Positions 26,655-34,999 of a DNA stretch of 64,000 nt are shown here, in pieces. Source of the stretch: Phycicoccus endophyticus (GTDB lineage: Bacteria; Actinomycetota; Actinomycetes; Actinomycetales; Dermatophilaceae); the NCBI RefSeq assembly GCF_011326735.1, contig NZ_JAANCN010000018.1:1-64000 (forward strand), given 5' to 3'. Numbering within the stretch: position 1 is the first letter of the stretch; the number at the start of each line of letters is the position of its first letter. The notes beneath the pieces were generated by a model. That model saw only the letters and a program-made list of their open reading frames with translations, did no database searches and was not told the origin of the DNA. Position numbers and translations under genes: made by a program.

Positions 26655-29236
26655 CGGGCGTTCCGGGGTCGCAGGAGCCGACGCAGGGACCGCCGAGGTC
26701 GGCGCACATGGATCACGCCCAGCACGCGCACTCCGGCTCCCTCCGTGCGGCGGGCCACGCCCAGCACGTCCTTGGTGCGCGAGCGCGGGTCGGCAACCAG
26801 GACCGCCCCCGGGACGAACCCCTTCTCCTCTCGCGCGAGGAGGCCGAGGGCGTTCTCGCGGTGCGAGAGGATCGCGTCGACCGTTCGAGACGCGGCGCGG
26901 GCCGGTCGGCTCGCGCCGGCCAGCAGACTGGTCGTCGCACCATGGGCAGCGGCCGCGTGCGCCGCTGAGTACAGGGCAGCACTCTGCGGGTCGTCGGCCG
27001 CCGCGAGCAGCGGCAGGCCCGTCAGCGGGGTCACCCGGGTCGCGCGGCTGAGCCGCAGGGAGCGCAGGTCGCGGGCCAGGGCGAGGCCGAGGCCGGCCAG
27101 GAGGCCGACCAGCGCGCCGCTGACGGCGTCGATGTAGATGCGGCTGTCGTCGGTGCGGGTGAAGGGTCCGCGCAGGACCTCGCCCGGGTCGACGGACTGG
27201 TTCTCGACGGCATAGAGGGCGGCCGAGAGCTCACCGAGCTCGCCCGACTGCTCCTCCATGTCCGCACGAAGCAACCGCGTGTCGACCGGCTGTCCGGTAT
27301 AGGCGGCCCGGGACTCGAGCTCCGAGATGACGTAGTGGGACCGGGTGACCCCCTGCCGCGCGGCGTCCGCTCGACGCTCCAGCGACACCTCCGCAGCGGA
27401 ACGTTCGGCCTCGAGACGGTCCCGACGCTGGTCCAGGAAGGCGCTCGCGGCGGCCTCGGCACCGGCGACGGCGTCACGAGAGCTCCATGCCCGGTAGGTC
27501 AGCTGGAGAACCCGGGAGTTGGCGGTCGCGGTGACCCTCAGGTCCTTCCCGTCGACCTGGTGCCCCACAGCACCGGCGACGGCCTCGAGGACTGGTCCGG
27601 ACACCAGGTACTGGGCCTCGCTGTCGATGGTGAGCTCCGCTGCCTCCGAGTTCACGCTCGACTCCTCTGGGAGCACGACCGAGATCGTCGAGCTCACCGG
27701 GAGGCCCCCGGAGGCGAGGAGCAGCAGCCCTGCAGCGCAACCGATCACCGGCGCGAGGGCCAGAATGACGACATTGCGTCGCACGAGCGCCGCGTAGCCG
27801 GCCATCGTCGGCCAGATGCTCCGCAGGCTCCCGCCCATGCGCTCCGTGAGGCTCGAGGTCGCGCCCATCTCCTCGCGCCAGATGAAGGCGACGCCGGCCA
27901 TGATCGCGAAGAGCCCGGGCCCGTTGACGTTGTAGACGACCGAGGTGACCGCATGCGCAACGAGAGTTGCCAGACCCGCCGTCGCGTATGGCGAGCGTTG
28001 TCGCATCCCCCGCACGGCGGCGCCGGCCATGAACGCCCCGTAGAGCAACAGTCCGCCGGCACCGGTCGTGAAGAGCAGCAGCCACGTCTGGCCCTGCGTC
28101 CCCAGCGAGGGCGGACTGCACTTCGGGCACTGGGCGGTGGCCCCGCCGGCGATCGAGTTGAAGTTCCCCTGCACCTGCCTGGTGGTGCCGAAGCCCGCCA
28201 CCGGGGAACCCGACATCACGCTCTCGAACGTCAACGTCCCGAGGTCGGTGCGGCCCTCGTTGCTGTGCTGGTGGTCCCAGCGGGCCGCGATCGTCTCCCC
28301 GAGCGGGGTGGCCACGATGCCGACGCCGAGCACCGCGACGGACAGGACGAGGGCCGCCAGTACGCGGACGCGTCCCATGACGGCATACCGCACCGCGACG
28401 ACGACCACCATCCCGATGAGCGCACCCCACAGGCCCCGGTTGAGCGACTGGACGACCGGGAACATCGCCGCGGCGAGGAACGCCACGGCGACGAGGCGAC
28501 GGCGGCGGCTTCCGTTGGTCCAGGAGACGACGAAGAAGGGCATGAAGGTCGCCAGGGCCAGGCCCCAGGTGTTGGTGTAGCTGAACGGCGCGCTCGGCCG
28601 AGCCTCCTGGTAGCCGAGGACCCGCTGGTACTGCGCGAGGCTGGGGTGCACCATCCCGTTGACGAACGTGTTGGAGGTGAGGGCGTGCGGCAGGACGAGC
28701 TCCGCCAGGGAGGGGAAGTCGACCTTCGGGAAGAGAGCACCCGCGAACCCGCCGATGACGATCCACACGAACATCCAGCCGAAGTACCGCGCGACGCGTG
28801 ACAGGGGCAGCTGCTCGCGCAGGTTGCCGATGTACAGCAGGATGATCGTCGCGGAGACGTACCACATCGCCCGGAGGGCCCACACGCCGTAGCGGCCGGT
28901 GCTCTCGCCCGGCACCGCGCCGGGGGCATCGACCTGGAGCAGGAGCAGCCCGCCCACCGTCCACCCGAGGAAGAGCAGCCAGAACCCGAAGCCCCGCGGG
29001 ACGAGGATGCGATGGCGGCGCAGGACGGCGGCGAGCATGAACGCGGACAGGACAGGGACGGCAGCCTGGGAGACGCCGAGGATCCACCACAGCGGGTAGC
29101 CGATGAACAGCCAGGCCAGCGGCCACCCCGGGGGGAAGAGCCAGCCCACCACACGAGACCCCCCGCCTCCGGCCCTGCGCACAGCCGGACGCGGCGCCGC
29201 GGTCGCCGTCCGGGGAAGGGGCGCAACCACACTCAT
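26651..29236 (-). CDS. Fusion of O-antigen-ligase/Wzy-like polymerase and Wzz-like domain
   Basis: An 861-residue protein. The first 450 or so residues hold about 10-12 membrane segments of the O-antigen ligase/polymerase type, with a large external loop (QVQGNFNSIAGGATAQCPKC) and the conserved region GQTWLLLFTTGAGGLLLYG. From about 465 a Wzz-type unit follows: NVVILALAPVIGCAAGLLLL, a soluble helical part with many Glu and Arg residues, and a second segment GALVGLLAGLGLALARDL. The C-terminal tail (GAVLVADPRSRTKDVLG, VLGVIHVRR) resembles the end of a BY-kinase without a P-loop. Polymerisation and length control would thus be joined. ATGA overlaps link it to both neighbours. Confidence 0.87.
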   Translation of the reverse strand: MSVVAPLPRTATAAPRPAVRRAGGGGSRVVGWLFPPGWPLAWLFIGYPLWWILGVSQAAVPVLSAFMLAAVLRRHRILVPRGFGFWLLFLGWTVGGLLLLQVDAPGAVPGESTGRYGVWALRAMWYVSATIILLYIGNLREQLPLSRVARYFGWMFVWIVIGGFAGALFPKVDFPSLAELVLPHALTSNTFVNGMVHPSLAQYQRVLGYQEARPSAPFSYTNTWGLALATFMPFFVVSWTNGSRRRRLVAVAFLAAAMFPVVQSLNRGLWGALIGMVVVVAVRYAVMGRVRVLAALVLSVAVLGVGIVATPLGETIAARWDHQHSNEGRTDLGTLTFESVMSGSPVAGFGTTRQVQGNFNSIAGGATAQCPKCSPPSLGTQGQTWLLLFTTGAGGLLLYGAFMAGAAVRGMRQRSPYATAGLATLVAHAVTSVVYNVNGPGLFAIMAGVAFIWREEMGATSSLTERMGGSLRSIWPTMAGYAALVRRNVVILALAPVIGCAAGLLLLASGGLPVSSTISVVLPEESSVNSEAAELTIDSEAQYLVSGPVLEAVAGAVGHQVDGKDLRVTATANSRVLQLTYRAWSSRDAVAGAEAAASAFLDQRRDRLEAERSAAEVSLERRADAARQGVTRSHYVISELESRAAYTGQPVDTRLLRADMEEQSGELGELSAALYAVENQSVDPGEVLRGPFTRTDDSRIYIDAVSGALVGLLAGLGLALARDLRSLRLSRATRVTPLTGLPLLAAADDPQSAALYSAAHAAAAHGATTSLLAGASRPARAASRTVDAILSHRENALGLLAREEKGFVPGAVLVADPRSRTKDVLGVARRTEGAGVRVLGVIHVRRPRRSLRRLLRPRNAR

Positions 29237-29781
29237 CGCAGGACCTGCTCGGCCTCGGCGCCCCGGTGCCGGGGCAGTGCGGCGACGAGCTCGGCGAAGT
29301 GACTGACCGACGCGGCGATGGCAACGTCGTCGGCGCTGGGGTCGACGCGCACCGACGACACGTCCTCGAGCACGGCGCTCAGCCGCGCGGTGAACTCCGA
29401 GGCGTCCTCGGTGTCGACGAGGATGACCTCTCCGATCTCACCGAGGAAGCGCGCGAAGGCCCGCTGGTGGTCGTCGACGTGCTCACCCAGGCGCGCATGC
29501 CGGGGCGCGACGACCGGCTTGATCCCGTGCCGGCGGCTCTCGGTGATGCCCGTCGGTCCCCCCTGGGTCACGATGACGTCCACCTCGTCCATGAGGCGCG
29601 TCAGCTCGCTGTGCTGCAGGTAGGCGGCACCGCTGGCATGCCGCGGCGCTGCCGACGTCCCGTACTGGACGAAGACGTCGACATCGGGTCGCTGTGCTGC
29701 GAAGGCGTCGACCCAGCGCACCAGGCGGTCGTAGGGGTGGTGGTCGGACCCGACGGACACCAGGACACGGCGGGTGGTCAC
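29233..29781 (-). CDS. Alg13-like (PssE/Cps14G-type) glycosyltransferase subunit
   Basis: A 182-residue protein equal to the C-terminal GT-B half of family 28 transferases: VTTRRVLVSVGSDHHPYDRL, VDVFVQYGTS, VDVIVTQGGPTGITESRRHG and KPVVAPRHARLGEHVDDHQ. This half binds the UDP-sugar. It works with a membrane-associated Alg14-like partner, encoded directly upstream. The GTG start at 29781 overlaps the partner's stop (GTGA), and the ORF further upstream is a shadow. In related systems the pair adds the second sugar (glucose, galactose or glucuronate) to the lipid carrier; the sugar here is not predictable. Confidence 0.88.
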   Translation of the reverse strand: MTTRRVLVSVGSDHHPYDRLVRWVDAFAAQRPDVDVFVQYGTSAAPRHASGAAYLQHSELTRLMDEVDVIVTQGGPTGITESRRHGIKPVVAPRHARLGEHVDDHQRAFARFLGEIGEVILVDTEDASEFTARLSAVLEDVSSVRVDPSADDVAIAASVSHFAELVAALPRHRGAEAEQVLR

Positions 29782-30284
29782 AGGAGCCTCCCGAGGACGG
29801 TGCCCTTGGGGTAGAGCCGAAGCTGTGCCTCCCACTGCACGAGGAACGAGGTCGTGAACGGACCGACGAGGCGGCCCGTGAGAGTACGGCTGTTCACCCG
29901 GTCGAGCACCTCGATGTAGACGGTGGGGATCCCGAGGAGGCGACCCAGGACGAAGAACGGCACGGCGACGCCCGCACCGCTCGAGACCAGCAGGTCGGGC
30001 CGGACCCGCCGGAGGGTGCGCCACGCGAGGACGGCGTTGCGCAGGAGGTTGGGGACGTTGCGCGTCGTCGGATGGTGTGCGAAGACCACCGACTCGTCCT
30101 GGAGCCGGCTCACGGCGTCCGGCTGGTCGAAGGTAACCCAGGTGCGCCTCTGGTGGCGGTACCACGGCTGCAGCGCCAGGAGCTGGGCGAGGTGGCCTCC
30201 GTTGGAGCACACGAAGAGCACGTTGCGCGCCGGTGCGCCCGGCCCGGCCAGCGGCGGCCGCTCGCGGACGTCGGGCTCACTCAT
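29778..30284 (-). CDS. Alg14-like (PssD/Cps14F-type) glycosyltransferase partner
   Basis: A 168-residue protein with the Alg14 landmarks NVLFVCSNGGHLAQLLALQP (20 residues), TFDQPDAVSRL, RPDLLVSSGAGVAVPFFVLG, GIPTVYIEVLDRVNSRTLTG and QWEAQLRLYPKGTVLGRLL at the C-terminus. It should recruit the acceptor lipid and the Alg13-like catalytic half to the membrane. The ATG at 30284 overlaps the preceding sulfotransferase stop by eight bases, and its own stop overlaps the next start by four, so all are in the same translationally coupled operon. Confidence 0.88.
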   Translation of the reverse strand: MSEPDVRERPPLAGPGAPARNVLFVCSNGGHLAQLLALQPWYRHQRRTWVTFDQPDAVSRLQDESVVFAHHPTTRNVPNLLRNAVLAWRTLRRVRPDLLVSSGAGVAVPFFVLGRLLGIPTVYIEVLDRVNSRTLTGRLVGPFTTSFLVQWEAQLRLYPKGTVLGRLL

Positions 30285-31221
30285 AGCCGTACCTCCTGCG
30301 CATCGGCCAGGTGCCGACGGCGACGAGCCGGCGACGTGCCGAGGGCATCTCCCGCCGCCACCTCTCGTCGAGGCGAAGCGCCATCGGACCGTCGTGGAAG
30401 CGGATTCGTCCACCGGCGACCGTATGGTGGGGCCGGACGCTCAGGCCGTCCGGGCCGAGGAAGCCCAGCGTGTCCGGGCCCACGGGCGTGTCGGTCAGGG
30501 CAGCCACCGCCTGCGCGGCCCGATGCGGGTCGACGACGAGATCCTCGTAGCGCAGGGTCGTCATCGGGACGCCGAGCCGGCCCAGACTCTCGATCATCGA
30601 GTGCACCGTCATCCATCGGCGGGTGACGAGCCGGGCCGAGCGCCTCTTGAGGTGTGAGTTGGCGCCCGCGCCCTCGGGCAGGGCGACCTCCTTGCTCCAG
30701 GACTGCACGACACCGCGGGGGTCGCGCACGATGTGCGCCACCCGCAGGTCGATACCGGGCGCGGTGCGCAGGGCGTAGGCGAGAGAGGGGCGCTTGCTCG
30801 AGTCGACGACGACTCGGCAGCCGGAGACCGCGGCGACCGCCCGGTACAGGCGCGTGAGAGTGTCCTGGTAGGCGGCCAGGTCCTCACGGAAGCCGGGCTT
30901 GAGCGACGGTGCGAGCAACAGCGGGAGGTAGGCGGAGCGGTCCACCCGAGCGACGAGCCGCTTCATGGCGGGCAGGTCGACCTGGTCCCAGCCACCGAAC
31001 GCCTCCTCGCCGACCGACTGCCAGAACTCGCACTGGTGGAAGGGACGCCCGCACCCGCACAGCCGGTCCCGCTCCACGCCGGTGAGCCAGACGTAGAAGA
31101 GCTCGCCGACCGCGACGTGTTCGGGCAGCTGCCCGATCATGAGGTCGAGGAGGGTCGTCCCTCCGCGGGGCATGCCGCCGATGTACAGCACCGTCACCTC
31201 GGTGGGCACCTGGTCAGCCAT
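30277..31221 (-). CDS. Sulfotransferase, CxCG subgroup
   Basis: A 314-residue sulfotransferase. The PAPS 5' loop is VLYIGGMPRGGTTLLDLMIG (20 residues), and the 3'-phosphate motif is VAHIVRDPRGVVQSWSKEV. Between them are the Cys motif LCGCGRPFHQCEFW (near residue 55) and CRVVVDSSKRPSLAYALR. C-terminally it has LRYEDLVVDPHRAAQAVAAL. The sequence is clearly related to the two following genes and to the N-terminal half of the 15790 fusion. It starts at ATG 31221 and overlaps the previous gene by eight bases. Target and position of sulfation are unknown. Confidence 0.9.
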   Translation of the reverse strand: MADQVPTEVTVLYIGGMPRGGTTLLDLMIGQLPEHVAVGELFYVWLTGVERDRLCGCGRPFHQCEFWQSVGEEAFGGWDQVDLPAMKRLVARVDRSAYLPLLLAPSLKPGFREDLAAYQDTLTRLYRAVAAVSGCRVVVDSSKRPSLAYALRTAPGIDLRVAHIVRDPRGVVQSWSKEVALPEGAGANSHLKRRSARLVTRRWMTVHSMIESLGRLGVPMTTLRYEDLVVDPHRAAQAVAALTDTPVGPDTLGFLGPDGLSVRPHHTVAGGRIRFHDGPMALRLDERWRREMPSARRRLVAVGTWPMRRRYGYE

Positions 31222-32161
31222 GCGCCGCCACCTCCTCCTGTCGCGCGTCGAGGTAGCCGTACCGCCACAGGCCGGGAACGGCCACCGTCGAGACGATCCG
31301 GCGCTGGAGGGGCGGCAGCTCCGTGCGCCACGCCTGGTCCAGCCGCAGGCGCTGCGGCCCGCTCGCCGAGCGGACCGGGTTCCCCCACACGTTGTGGTCC
31401 ATCGGCAGGTCGACGACCTCGCCGTCGATGAAAGCGAGCTGCTCGGGCGAGTTCGGCAGCTCGAGGAAGCGTGCGATCCGTGCCAGCTCGCCAGCCGCGT
31501 CGGTCACGAGGTCCTCGTAGCGGACGACGACCCGTGGCAGCCCCCGATGGCCGAGCAGCTCGGTCATCATGTTGAAGGTCTCCCACCGCAGCGCCGTGCG
31601 CACCGGCGCCGAGCGGGCCATCGCCCCGTCGGCGTCGGAGCGCTGGACCACCCGGGTCCAGGAGTAGGCCACGCCGCGGGCGTCTCGCACGAGATGGACG
31701 ACGCGCGCGTCGACCCCCTGGGCACGCCCCATGAGGAAGCCCGTGGAGGGCACCTTCGAGGAGTCGACGACAAGCCGGGCGCCGCTGACCTCGGCCACAG
31801 CCCGGTAGATCGCCGAGACCAGGCCGGCGTACTCGTCGGCTGCGCGCGCGAAGGCACTCGACCCGCCGACCGCGAGCGCAGGTACCGACCGCACCCGGTC
31901 CACGTGGCGCCTGAGATCCAGGGCGTGCTGGGCCAGGTTGGTCTCCCAGCCACCGAAGGCCTTCTCCCCCACCGGCACCCACAGGGGGCATTCGGAGAAG
32001 GGCTGACCGCACCCACATGCGGCATTGCGGAGCACGCCGCGGTCCCAGATGTTGCGCAGCTCGCCGACGGAGCACACGTCGGGCAGCCCGTGAAGCATCC
32101 GCGCCAGGAGCGTGCTGCCGCTGCGGCCGTGGCCCCCGATGAACGCCACCTGCACCGTCAT
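31214..32161 (-). CDS. Sulfotransferase, CxCG subgroup
   Basis: A 315-residue paralogue of its neighbours. MTVQVAFIGGHGRSGSTLLA (20 residues) holds the PAPS 5' loop; next come VGELRNIWDRG, the Cys motif ACGCGQPFSECPLW, LVVDSSKVPSTGFLMG and the 3'-phosphate site VVHLVRDARGVAYSWTRV. C-terminal VVRYEDLVTDAAGELARIAR and MDHNVWGNPVRSASGPQRLR complete the fold. The start at ATG 32161 overlaps the previous stop by four bases (ATGA), and the end overlaps the next start by eight. About 47-base-equivalent extension upstream seen in the open frame is a shadow of the preceding gene. Confidence 0.9.
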   Translation of the reverse strand: MTVQVAFIGGHGRSGSTLLARMLHGLPDVCSVGELRNIWDRGVLRNAACGCGQPFSECPLWVPVGEKAFGGWETNLAQHALDLRRHVDRVRSVPALAVGGSSAFARAADEYAGLVSAIYRAVAEVSGARLVVDSSKVPSTGFLMGRAQGVDARVVHLVRDARGVAYSWTRVVQRSDADGAMARSAPVRTALRWETFNMMTELLGHRGLPRVVVRYEDLVTDAAGELARIARFLELPNSPEQLAFIDGEVVDLPMDHNVWGNPVRSASGPQRLRLDQAWRTELPPLQRRIVSTVAVPGLWRYGYLDARQEEVAAHG

Positions 32162-33099
32162 CGGTCCACCCCCGAGCGACCCAGGTACCCGTACCGCACG
32201 AGCCCGGGTGCCGCCGCCGTGGTGATGGCGCGCCGCTGGGAACGGGGCATCGCACGACGCCACTCCTGGTCCAGGCGCAGCTGGATGGCACCCCCCTGCA
32301 GCCGCATGGGGTTGCCCGTGACCTCGTGACCGCGGGCGAGCGTGACGGTGTCCGCCTCGAGAAAACCGAGCCCGGGCTCGGCCGGCAGCAGACCCTCCCC
32401 GACGAAGCCGAGGACGTCCCGCAACCGGGTCTCCGGTGCGGCCACGAGGTCCTCGTAGCGCAGCAGCAGCCGCGGCTCCCCGAGCAGCCCGAGCCCCTCG
32501 ACGAGAGCGTTGAAGGCCGTCCACTCCAGGGCGGTGCGCCGGTGGCTGAGCCGTGTCATGAGCGCGCCGTCACGGTCGGCGCGCGGCACCTTCTTGGCCC
32601 AGGAGTAGGCGACGCCGTGGACGTCGCGGACGAGGTGGACCACGCGCAGGTCGACCTGCGGGATGCGGCGCAGGAGGTACCCCGTCGACGGCGTCTTGCT
32701 CGTGTCGACGACGACGCGCGCCCCGCTCGCCCGGGCGATCCCGCGGTGGACGGCGGAGTACATCTGTGCGTACTCCCGCTCCGCGCGCGCATAGCCCGGG
32801 AAAGCACCCGGGGCGAGGAGCTTCGGGACGTAGCGGTTGCGGTCCACGAGCTTGCGCAGCGCCAGGCCCCGCTCGGCGACGTCGGTGGTCCACCCCCCGA
32901 ACGCCTCCTGACCGACGGCCTGCCAGAAGTCGCACCGCGAGAAGGGCTCGCCGCAGCTGCAGATCCAGTCCCGCAGGACCCCCTGTTCCCAGACATAGCA
33001 GACCTCGCCCGCCGAGAAGACCCCGTCGACGGACCCGAGAAGCCGACCGAGCAGCGTGCTCCCGCTGCGTCCGTGCCCACCGATGAACGCCACTCTCAT
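32158..33099 (-). CDS. Sulfotransferase, CxCG subgroup
   Basis: A 313-residue sulfotransferase: MRVAFIGGHGRSGSTLLGRL (20 residues) with the PAPS 5' loop, Cys motif ICSCGEPFSRCDFW, VVVDTSKTPSTGYLLRRIPQ, 3'-phosphate site VVHLVRDVHGVAYSWAKKV, and LLRYEDLVAAPETRLRDVLG. The ATG at 33099 is chosen because the protein then begins like its paralogue and GGAGG lies 11 bases upstream. A GTG at 33234 would add 45 residues, has no ribosome site and would overlap the initiating-transferase gene. Dipeptide patterns in that stretch are not conserved among paralogues. Confidence 0.87.
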   Translation of the reverse strand: MRVAFIGGHGRSGSTLLGRLLGSVDGVFSAGEVCYVWEQGVLRDWICSCGEPFSRCDFWQAVGQEAFGGWTTDVAERGLALRKLVDRNRYVPKLLAPGAFPGYARAEREYAQMYSAVHRGIARASGARVVVDTSKTPSTGYLLRRIPQVDLRVVHLVRDVHGVAYSWAKKVPRADRDGALMTRLSHRRTALEWTAFNALVEGLGLLGEPRLLLRYEDLVAAPETRLRDVLGFVGEGLLPAEPGLGFLEADTVTLARGHEVTGNPMRLQGGAIQLRLDQEWRRAMPRSQRRAITTAAAPGLVRYGYLGRSGVDR

Positions 33100-33214
33100 C
33101 GGGGTACCGGCCTCCGGCACGTTCAGCGCGGGGACCTGCGTCGTGGCCGCGGCGCAGCCCGCGGGCTGCGTCTCGGGGGACAGGTGTCGTGTCGTCGTCG
33201 CTCGCTCCACGGCG

Positions 33215-34744
33215 TCAGTACGCTCCCCGCCCACGGGCGACGGCTTGGACCGTGCGCAGGAGGATCTGACCGTCGAGCGCGAGCGACCAGTTGTCGACGT
33301 ACCAGAGGTCGAGCCGCACCGAGTCGAACCACGACAGGTCGCTGCGGCCGGAGACCTGCCACAAGCCGGTCATGCCCGGACGGACCCGCAGGCGGCGGAC
33401 GGCGTCACTCTCGTAGCGGTCGACCTCCTCGCGCAGGGGAGGGCGCGGGCCGACGAGCGACATCTCCCCACGGACGACGTTGAGCAGCTGGGGCAGCTCG
33501 TCGAGGGAGAACCGGCGCAGGACGCCGCCGATGCGGGTCACTCGCGGGTCACGCCGCAGCTTGAAGAGCACCCCGTTACCGTCGCTCTCGGCTTCCAGCC
33601 CGGGGACCTGACGGTCGGCGTCGACGACCATGGTGCGGAACTTGAACATCGAGAACACGCGCCCGGCCTCCCCCACCCGGTCCTGGCGGAAGAGGGCCGG
33701 ACCGGGAGAGTCGCGGCGCACGAGGAAGGCGATGGCGAGCAGGACCGGGCCGAGCAGCGCCAGAGCCGTGACGCCGATGACCCGGTCGGCCAGCAGCTTG
33801 AGGTTGTAGCGCCATCCGCTCTGCACGGGCCGCTCGACGTGCAGCATCGGCAGCCCGGCGGCGCGGCGCATCGTCAGTCGGGGCCCGGCGACCTCGACGA
33901 CGCCCGGGGCGACGAGGAGGTCGATGTCGCGCTGCTCGAGCGCCCACCCGAGCCGTCGCAGCGCATGACCCGACATCGTCGGGCTGCTCGCGACGGCGAC
34001 CGCCGCGACGTCGAGCTGGTCGACGATGTGGAGGGTGTCCGCCTCCACGCCGAGGACCGGAACGCCGGCATGCTCCTCTGCGGCGAGCGAGGGGTCGCTG
34101 GGGTCGGTGACGCAGATGCCGGTGACCCGCATCCCGGTGGTCCGCGGGTCGGCCTCGATGCGGTGTGCGACATCCAACGCGGCGCGGGCGTCCCCGACGA
34201 CGACGGTCGGACGCAGGTGCAGCCCCGCGGACCGCGAGGCGGCCAGCCGGTGGCGCAGGACGAAGCGCCCCGCCAGTGTCGTCGCCGTCATGGTGGGGAC
34301 GGTGAGCAGGAGGATCCCGCGGGAGAACTCCAGCTGGAGGGCGAACGAGGCGAACGCCACGAGCGCGACCAGGCCGAGGGCCGAGCGCGTCACGGCCCGG
34401 TACTCCTCGCTGCCGGCGCCGACGAACCGCGTCGCGTAGGCACCGTTCTTCGCGAGGAGCGCGATCCACGCGAGGGCGGCGACGACGAGGGTGAGGCGCG
34501 CCGACTCGGCGGACCCGCCGAAGAGGTTCTCCGCACCGACGAGCGCATTGCGGCCGACAAGACCGGTGAGCGCTCCTGCCGCGGCCGCAGCGGCGTCGAC
34601 TGCGACCGCCGAGCGGCGGTGGACGCGCTCCCAGGCCGTCAGCGCTGGACGGACCCGGGCATGGCCGTACGTGGCCAGATCGATGTGCGCGAGACCGGGG
34701 GCGGAGACCCACGGGTGCACACCAGTGTTCTGAGCGATGCTCAT
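33215..34744 (-). CDS. Polyprenyl glycosylphosphotransferase (WbaP/CpsE-type) initiating enzyme
   Basis: A 509-residue membrane enzyme that starts repeat-unit assembly by moving a sugar-1-phosphate onto undecaprenyl phosphate. The N-terminal half has four or five membrane segments and a CoA-binding-like Rossmann region (LRPTVVVGDARAALDVAHRI, then VDQLDVAAVAVASSP). The catalytic C-terminus has the membrane hairpin (VIGVTALALLGPVLLAIAFL), the signature SPGPALFRQDRVGEAGRVFS, FKFRTMVVDAD, RRFSLDELPQLLNVVRGEMS and VGPRPPLREEVDRY. The start is ATG 34744. It is the first gene of the right-hand operon. The sugar (glucose, galactose or other hexose) cannot be told from the sequence. Confidence 0.95.
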   Translation of the reverse strand: MSIAQNTGVHPWVSAPGLAHIDLATYGHARVRPALTAWERVHRRSAVAVDAAAAAAGALTGLVGRNALVGAENLFGGSAESARLTLVVAALAWIALLAKNGAYATRFVGAGSEEYRAVTRSALGLVALVAFASFALQLEFSRGILLLTVPTMTATTLAGRFVLRHRLAASRSAGLHLRPTVVVGDARAALDVAHRIEADPRTTGMRVTGICVTDPSDPSLAAEEHAGVPVLGVEADTLHIVDQLDVAAVAVASSPTMSGHALRRLGWALEQRDIDLLVAPGVVEVAGPRLTMRRAAGLPMLHVERPVQSGWRYNLKLLADRVIGVTALALLGPVLLAIAFLVRRDSPGPALFRQDRVGEAGRVFSMFKFRTMVVDADRQVPGLEAESDGNGVLFKLRRDPRVTRIGGVLRRFSLDELPQLLNVVRGEMSLVGPRPPLREEVDRYESDAVRRLRVRPGMTGLWQVSGRSDLSWFDSVRLDLWYVDNWSLALDGQILLRTVQAVARGRGAY

Positions 34745-34879
34745 CGAACCGTCGACCCCTGCAAATCGATGGTGTTCGAAGAGTGACGATGACTCGGCCC
34801 CTGCTACCGGTCCGCATCCGCGTCGATCTTCACGTCACGAGTGGCCCTGCTTCCACCCGCGGCGTCCGTTGTGCGAGCC

Positions 34880-34917
34880 ACTGTAGTCCCCCACCTGGGG
34901 GCGTGCACCCAATTGGG
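34880..34917 (-). promoter_or_regulatory. Candidate promoter/operator of the exopolysaccharide operon
   Basis: TACAGT on the minus strand (34885-34880) is a -10 candidate 135 bases before the ATG at 34744. Directly upstream lie three palindromes: CCCCCA-CC-TGGGGG (34888-34901), GTGCAC (34903-34908) and CCCAATTGGG (34908-34917). The region could bind a regulator. The rest of the 255-bp gap up to pth shows no gene. Confidence 0.4.
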
Positions 34918-34999
34918 AGAAAAGTCGCTCATGCTCCTCGCGGCGCCCGGGCGGACGACGGCGAATCGAGCCATCCGGTCGCCTCAGGGCGAGAACGCC

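Noticed and set aside
9017-34744. Polysaccharide island as a mobile element
   Set aside because: No transposase, integrase or flanking direct repeats were found; acquisition by transfer remains possible but is not shown by the sequence.
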